Below are positions 61,783 through 64,000 of a stretch of 64,000 nucleotides of DNA, one piece after another; positions within the stretch are counted from its first letter, which is position 1, and each line of letters opens with the position of its first letter. The notes beneath the pieces were generated by a model that made no database searches, was not told the DNA's origin, and was given only the letters and a program-made list of their open reading frames with translations. Position numbers and translations under genes: made by a program. Source of the stretch: Pseudomonas yangonensis (lineage in GTDB: Bacteria; Pseudomonadota; Gammaproteobacteria; Pseudomonadales; Pseudomonadaceae). The stretch is taken from contig NZ_BLJU01000016.1 in the NCBI RefSeq assembly GCF_009932725.1, forward strand, positions 62,001 to 126,000, written 5' to 3'.

Positions 61783-62588
61783 CTACGTTGCACGGTCTGC
61801 ATCGCCCGCTGGGCTCCACCGGTTTGCGGGTTTCGCCGCTGGGCCTCGGTACGGTCAAGCTCGGCCGCGACCAAGGTGTGAAGTACCCCAACGGCTTCAC
61901 CATTCCCGACGACGCCCAGGCTCGTGCCCTGCTGAATCAGGCGCGCGAATTGGGCATCAATCTGATCGATACCGCGCCTGCCTATGGTATCAGCGAGCAG
62001 CGTCTCGGCCCGCTGCTGCGTGGCCAGCGTGATGAGTGGGTCATCGTCAGCAAGACCGGCGAAGAGTTCGAGCAGGGCCAGTCGCATTTCGACTTCTCGC
62101 CGGCGCATACCCGTCTATCGGTCGAGCGCAGCCTCAAACGCCTGGAAACCGACCGTATCGACCTGCTGCTGGTGCATTCCGACGGCAACGACCTGCGCGT
62201 GCTGCAAGACACCGGCGTCTATCAGACGCTGGCCGAGCTCAAGCGCGAAGGCAAGATTCTCGCCTACGGCATTTCCGGCAAGACCGTCGAGGGCGGGTTG
62301 CTGGCCCTGGAGCAGGGCGACTGCGCCATGGTCACCTATAACCTCGGCGAGCAGGGCGAGAAACCGGTATTGGACTACGCTGCCAGTCATGCCAAAGGCA
62401 TTCTGATCAAGAAGGCGCTGGCCAGCGGCCACGCCTGCCTGGCCGAGGGTGTCGACCCGGTGCGCGCCAGTTTCGAGCTGATCTTCGCCCATCCGGGCGT
62501 CAGCAGCGCCATCGTCGGCACCATCACGCCTGCGCACCTGGCGGCCAATGTGGCAACCGTGGCCTCCGTGCTGCAAGGCCTTGGCTGA
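61779..62588 (+). CDS. Aldo/keto reductase
   Basis: A 269-residue AKR-fold protein. It has LGLGTVKLGRDQG, INLIDTAPAYGISEQRLGPLL (Asp and Tyr of the tetrad), VIVSKTGEEF (Lys) and DLLLVHSDG (His). The C-terminal FAHPGVSSAIVGTITPAHLAAN binds NADPH. It is translationally coupled to the FAD oxidoreductase. The physiological substrate is not known. Confidence 0.9.
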   Translation: MTTLHGLHRPLGSTGLRVSPLGLGTVKLGRDQGVKYPNGFTIPDDAQARALLNQARELGINLIDTAPAYGISEQRLGPLLRGQRDEWVIVSKTGEEFEQGQSHFDFSPAHTRLSVERSLKRLETDRIDLLLVHSDGNDLRVLQDTGVYQTLAELKREGKILAYGISGKTVEGGLLALEQGDCAMVTYNLGEQGEKPVLDYAASHAKGILIKKALASGHACLAEGVDPVRASFELIFAHPGVSSAIVGTITPAHLAANVATVASVLQGLG

Positions 62589-62731
62589 GGTTTCGGTCAC
62601 GTCCTCTTACAGCCTTGGGTTGTATTGGTTGGCCGGCTTGGGGCAGCCTTGAGCGGTTTTCGCTTCAATCTGACCTCGCGTGAGCGCTGGCCGCCGAGCC
62701 GGCTCACACCCAGACGGAACAAGGAGTCGAG

Positions 62732-63640
62732 ATGGCGCGTACGCTGATCCGCAAGGACCCGAGTAACTTCAAGACCCTACCGCTGTTCGTCGAAGCCAGC
62801 CCGGATGGGCTGAGCTACCAGAGCCTGGGGCAGCCGCTGAACTTCCAGCAGATGCTCGAACGCCGCCGCCCGGTCGAAGTGGCGGACAGCTCGCGTTTTT
62901 CCGTGGAGCTGGCCAACCTTGGCGTCTCGGTGCGCCTGACCCTGCGCCTGCAGGGGCGCGACTACTGGTTGCTGGTGCGTCAGCGCCGCCCTGATCGTGG
63001 CGACACCGTGCTCAAGCTGATTTCCGGCTACGTGCCGGCGCATGAGCTCAATCTGCCGCTGCTCACCGCCATTCAGGAAGTAGCCGAGGAATGCCTGCTG
63101 GAAAGCGCCGATGGCTGGCTGAGCGGGCGTTTCGCCGATACCTGGTTGCCTACGCCCTATCAGGGCACGCTGCGTTATCGCGAAGCCAGCCATTTTCGCC
63201 TCAGTCCCCTGTCCGGCGCCGCGCGTCCGGTGCAGTGCGGCAACCTGACCCTGCTGGAAAGACCGCGCGCCTACGTGCATCTGCCGACCGCGTCACTGCA
63301 ACTGGTTTACGACCTGAGCCTGGAGCTGCCGCGCGATGCCCGTCAACTGAGCCTGTTCCATGTCGATGAGTGCCTGGAGGATGGCCGCCTGGTGGCGCGT
63401 CTGGAGCGTCGGCGGCCGGATATCTATCTGCTGGCGCTGCACCGGGGTGTGCCCAGTGGCGGTTTGTTCACCTTGCGCAAGGGTGAGCTGCAGGCCGCCA
63501 GCACACGCGGGGTGTGGCTATCGGAGAGCTTCGCCGAGCAGGATGGCTGGCTGGTGCGTGACGAGCGGGTTCGCTGGAAAGACTGGCTGCTGCGTTATGG
63601 TGTGAAGACGCCGCAGCGGCGCGCAATGGCCAGCGCCTAA
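62732..63640 (+). CDS. Nudix-like protein with altered Nudix box
   Basis: A 302-residue cytoplasmic protein. Around residues 98-120 the sequence GYVPAHELNLPLLTAIQEVAEE recalls the Nudix box: G-x5-E is present, but the next element reads Q-E-V-A-E-E with two extra residues before it and Gln in place of Arg. It may be a diverged Nudix hydrolase or an inactive relative. The rest (RQRRPDRGDTVLKLISG) has the usual pre-box beta strands. It corresponds by position to PA4993. Function unknown. Confidence 0.6.
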   Translation: MARTLIRKDPSNFKTLPLFVEASPDGLSYQSLGQPLNFQQMLERRRPVEVADSSRFSVELANLGVSVRLTLRLQGRDYWLLVRQRRPDRGDTVLKLISGYVPAHELNLPLLTAIQEVAEECLLESADGWLSGRFADTWLPTPYQGTLRYREASHFRLSPLSGAARPVQCGNLTLLERPRAYVHLPTASLQLVYDLSLELPRDARQLSLFHVDECLEDGRLVARLERRRPDIYLLALHRGVPSGGLFTLRKGELQAASTRGVWLSESFAEQDGWLVRDERVRWKDWLLRYGVKTPQRRAMASA

Positions 63641-63656
63641 TGGGTGAAGCCGGGCG

Positions 63657-63998
63657 TCAGTGCGCCCGGCTGTCGTGCATGCGCGTCAGCTGTCGCTCCA
63701 GCAGCGCCGGATAAGGATCGAGCAGGCGCTCGACGCAGCTGGCCCCTTCAGGGCTGGCGATCGGACGGATGCGGGCGCGCTGACGCGCCAGGGCATCCTG
63801 CGCGACGCGCTGTTCCACCAGCAGCAGGTTGCGGCTGTGCTGCGACAAGGCCAGCGCGTCCAGGGCGCTGTCGCTGAGCAGCAGTTCGGCCTGGCCCAGG
63901 TCCTCCAGATCGCTGCCCAGAGTCAGACCCAGCTGCAGTTGCAGGGTGATACCGCTGTCGGCGACCTCGATCTGCAGGGCATGGCCCAGCGCGCGCAT
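63657..63998 (-). CDS. Unknown protein, cut by window edge
   Basis: About 113 residues of an open frame on the minus strand that ends 17 bp after the stop of the Nudix-like gene (convergent). An ATG is found at 63998, but the frame may run on beyond the edge. The visible part is Leu/Gln/Arg-rich with an LQIEVADSGITLQLQLGLTL opening and YPALLERQLTRMHDSRAH end. It is likely helical and cytoplasmic. I do not recognise a family. Confidence 0.5.
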   Translation of the reverse strand: MRALGHALQIEVADSGITLQLQLGLTLGSDLEDLGQAELLLSDSALDALALSQHSRNLLLVEQRVAQDALARQRARIRPIASPEGASCVERLLDPYPALLERQLTRMHDSRAH

Positions 63999-64000
63999 CA

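Noticed and set aside
1..64000. tRNA, rRNA or CRISPR loci
   Set aside because: I looked for cloverleaf-like segments, rRNA motifs and regularly spaced repeats and found none.

Overview
The window looks like a chromosomal segment of a high-GC Pseudomonas. Gene content and local order match what I remember of the P. aeruginosa PA4964-PA5003 neighbourhood: LPS-core genes and hldE, a pair of acyl-CoA dehydrogenases, parC/parE/yqiA/cpdA/nudF, thiC, tolC (opmH), waaA, and the LysR/SMR/FAD/aldo-keto group. The genus is inferred from this synteny and from typical Pseudomonas extragenic palindromes. I cannot fix the species.

Layout. 0-6.4 kb holds LPS core and O-antigen ligation genes: a GT2 fragment, a kinase-like protein, WaaL, a Mig-14-like protein, a PIG-L deacetylase and HldE. 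6.5-9.0 kb holds two acyl-CoA dehydrogenases. 9.1-18.4 kb is a minus-strand housekeeping block: a PqiC-like lipoprotein, ParC, a small aspartyl protease, an esterase-like protein, ParE, YqiA, CpdA, DUF1249 and NudF. 18.6-25.4 kb holds an initiating sugar-phosphate transferase, an SDR, a beta-CASP nuclease, thiC with its TPP riboswitch, and a bifunctional GDP-mannose enzyme. 25.7-36.8 kb is a plus-strand block: a secreted serine protease, a GT4, APS kinase, a sulfotransferase, a 1859-residue FG-GAP/Ig-like protein and a 317-residue protein. 37.1-38.9 kb encodes a 592-residue Ala-rich, Cys-free S-layer-like protein on the minus strand. 39.2-55.9 kb is a tightly packed minus-strand run read from 55.9 down to 39.2: GT4, a three-gene type I secretion system, gmd, wzm, wzt, a 1242-residue methyltransferase/GT/GT fusion, and two OafA/SGNH acyltransferases. 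56.1-64 kb returns to conserved genes: tolC, waaA, LysR, an SMR transporter, an FAD oxidoreductase, an aldo/keto reductase, a Nudix-like protein and an edge fragment.

How it fits together. The accessory region joins an ABC-exported, GDP-mannose-derived O-polysaccharide pathway (PMI/GMP, Gmd, GT4 enzymes, Wzm/Wzt, O-acylation, possibly sulfation) to a type I secretion system. It also encodes four proteins without signal peptides that share one repeated motif, of the form Y-x3-[LFY]-x-R-x-[AP]-[DE]-x2-G-x2-[FYW]-W (DUF4214-like). The arrangement recalls the Caulobacter rsaA locus, where the S-layer protein, its type I exporter and the O-polysaccharide genes that anchor it lie together. My main hypothesis is a surface-layer or cell-surface matrix system in a Pseudomonas, built by the type I exporter and held by the co-encoded polysaccharide. 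Other notable observations are Ile at the quinolone-resistance position 87 of ParC, a nested palindromic element that appears to split the tolC terminator, an hldE stop codon supplied by a REP, and a perfect inverted repeat between the LysR and SMR genes.
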